Shown here piece after piece: positions 63,941 to 64,000 of a stretch of 64,000 nucleotides of DNA (position 1 is the first letter of the stretch; each line of letters begins with the position of its first letter). The notes below the pieces were generated by a model, which had not been told where the DNA came from, did no database searches, and was given only the letters and a program-made list of their open reading frames with translations. This DNA is from Carboxylicivirga agarovorans (lineage in GTDB: Bacteria; Bacteroidota; Bacteroidia; Bacteroidales; Marinilabiliaceae), in the NCBI RefSeq assembly GCF_050589845.1, contig NZ_JBNGPA010000004.1, positions 240,140 to 304,139 on the forward strand. Direction: 5' to 3'. The translations under genes were made by a program, and so were the position numbers.

Positions 63941-63990
63941 TCTCCTCCTGGCAAGGAGGAGTACCTCGACGAAGGAGAGGGGAGGTGGTT
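63941..63990. repeat. G-rich intergenic repeat at the window edge
   Basis: CTCCTCCT (63942-63949), loop GGCA, AGGAGGAG (63954-63961), then a related G/A-rich tract with GAAGGAGAGGGGAGGTGG. It resembles the CTCCTTGC...GGAGG intergenic units I recall from Bacteroidota. It continues past what is seen, so its full size is unknown. Confidence 0.5.
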
Positions 63991-64000
63991 TTAAGTCTTT

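Noticed and set aside
1..64000. tRNA, rRNA or CRISPR loci
   Set aside because: No T-loop GTTCGAATC-type sequences, ribosomal RNA signature stretches or regular direct-repeat arrays were seen between the genes.

Overview
The window looks like chromosomal DNA from a free-living, AT-rich member of the Bacteroidota, probably Marinilabiliales/Bacteroidales-like. The evidence is TonB receptors with STN and carboxypeptidase-like N-terminal domains, DUF4292 and DUF4249 lipoproteins, MG2 plus plug-like secreted proteins, and several promoters with the TAnnTTTG -7 box typical of this phylum. There are no rRNA or tRNA genes, no CRISPR array, no transposase and no phage genes. Protein functions are assigned from motifs read in the translations; no database search was run.

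Layout. (1) 293-14732 is an uninterrupted plus-strand run of housekeeping genes: nadA, a lone receiver protein, ruvB, a polysaccharide flippase, dut, an envelope cluster (TPR lipoprotein, DUF4292 lipoprotein, EnvC-like protein), an RsbW-like kinase, ybeY, mnmG, ade and uvrC. A 16-bp sequence matching the parS consensus lies between mnmG and ade, and a second parS-like palindrome lies 219 bp further on. (2) 14789-22608 holds lplA (minus), dtd, a MazG-like pyrophosphohydrolase, deoC, a polyprenyl synthase (minus), an ArsR-type regulator, queD and polA. (3) 22609-32015 is more accessory: an AraC-type membrane regulator, an acyltransferase, a flavodoxin-fold oxidoreductase, a double GNAT protein, a large MG2/plug-like exported protein and small envelope proteins. 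Unexplained perfect hairpins sit between some of these genes.

(4) 32088-42787 is on the minus strand: a C-terminal processing protease, penicillin-binding protein 1C, an OprC/NosA-like copper TonB receptor with a small Cys-rich exported protein, and an STN-type TonB receptor with a small exported partner. Divergent from these are a DUF4249 lipoprotein and a second MG2/plug-like protein (42943-45826). (5) 45899-53330 holds nadB, two glycosyltransferases, a DAHP synthase, a branched-chain aminotransferase, a TauE/SafE permease and a TatD-like hydrolase. (6) 53409-59413 has two paralogous TPR genes flanking an ABC transporter/GntR operon and an amidase; the first TPR copy has an in-frame amber codon where the second has Trp. 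(7) 59451-63905 holds a DgkA-type kinase, a small membrane protein, typA, cbiA and one doubtful small ORF, ending in a G-rich intergenic repeat.

The observations most worth following are the parS-like pair, the two secreted MG2 + plug-like proteins that lack a barrel, the copper receptor identified from its CxxxM...HxM residues, the terminator that overlaps the start of its small Cys-rich neighbour, the amber codon in the TPR paralogue, and a near-ideal promoter plus dyad upstream of the GntR/ABC operon.
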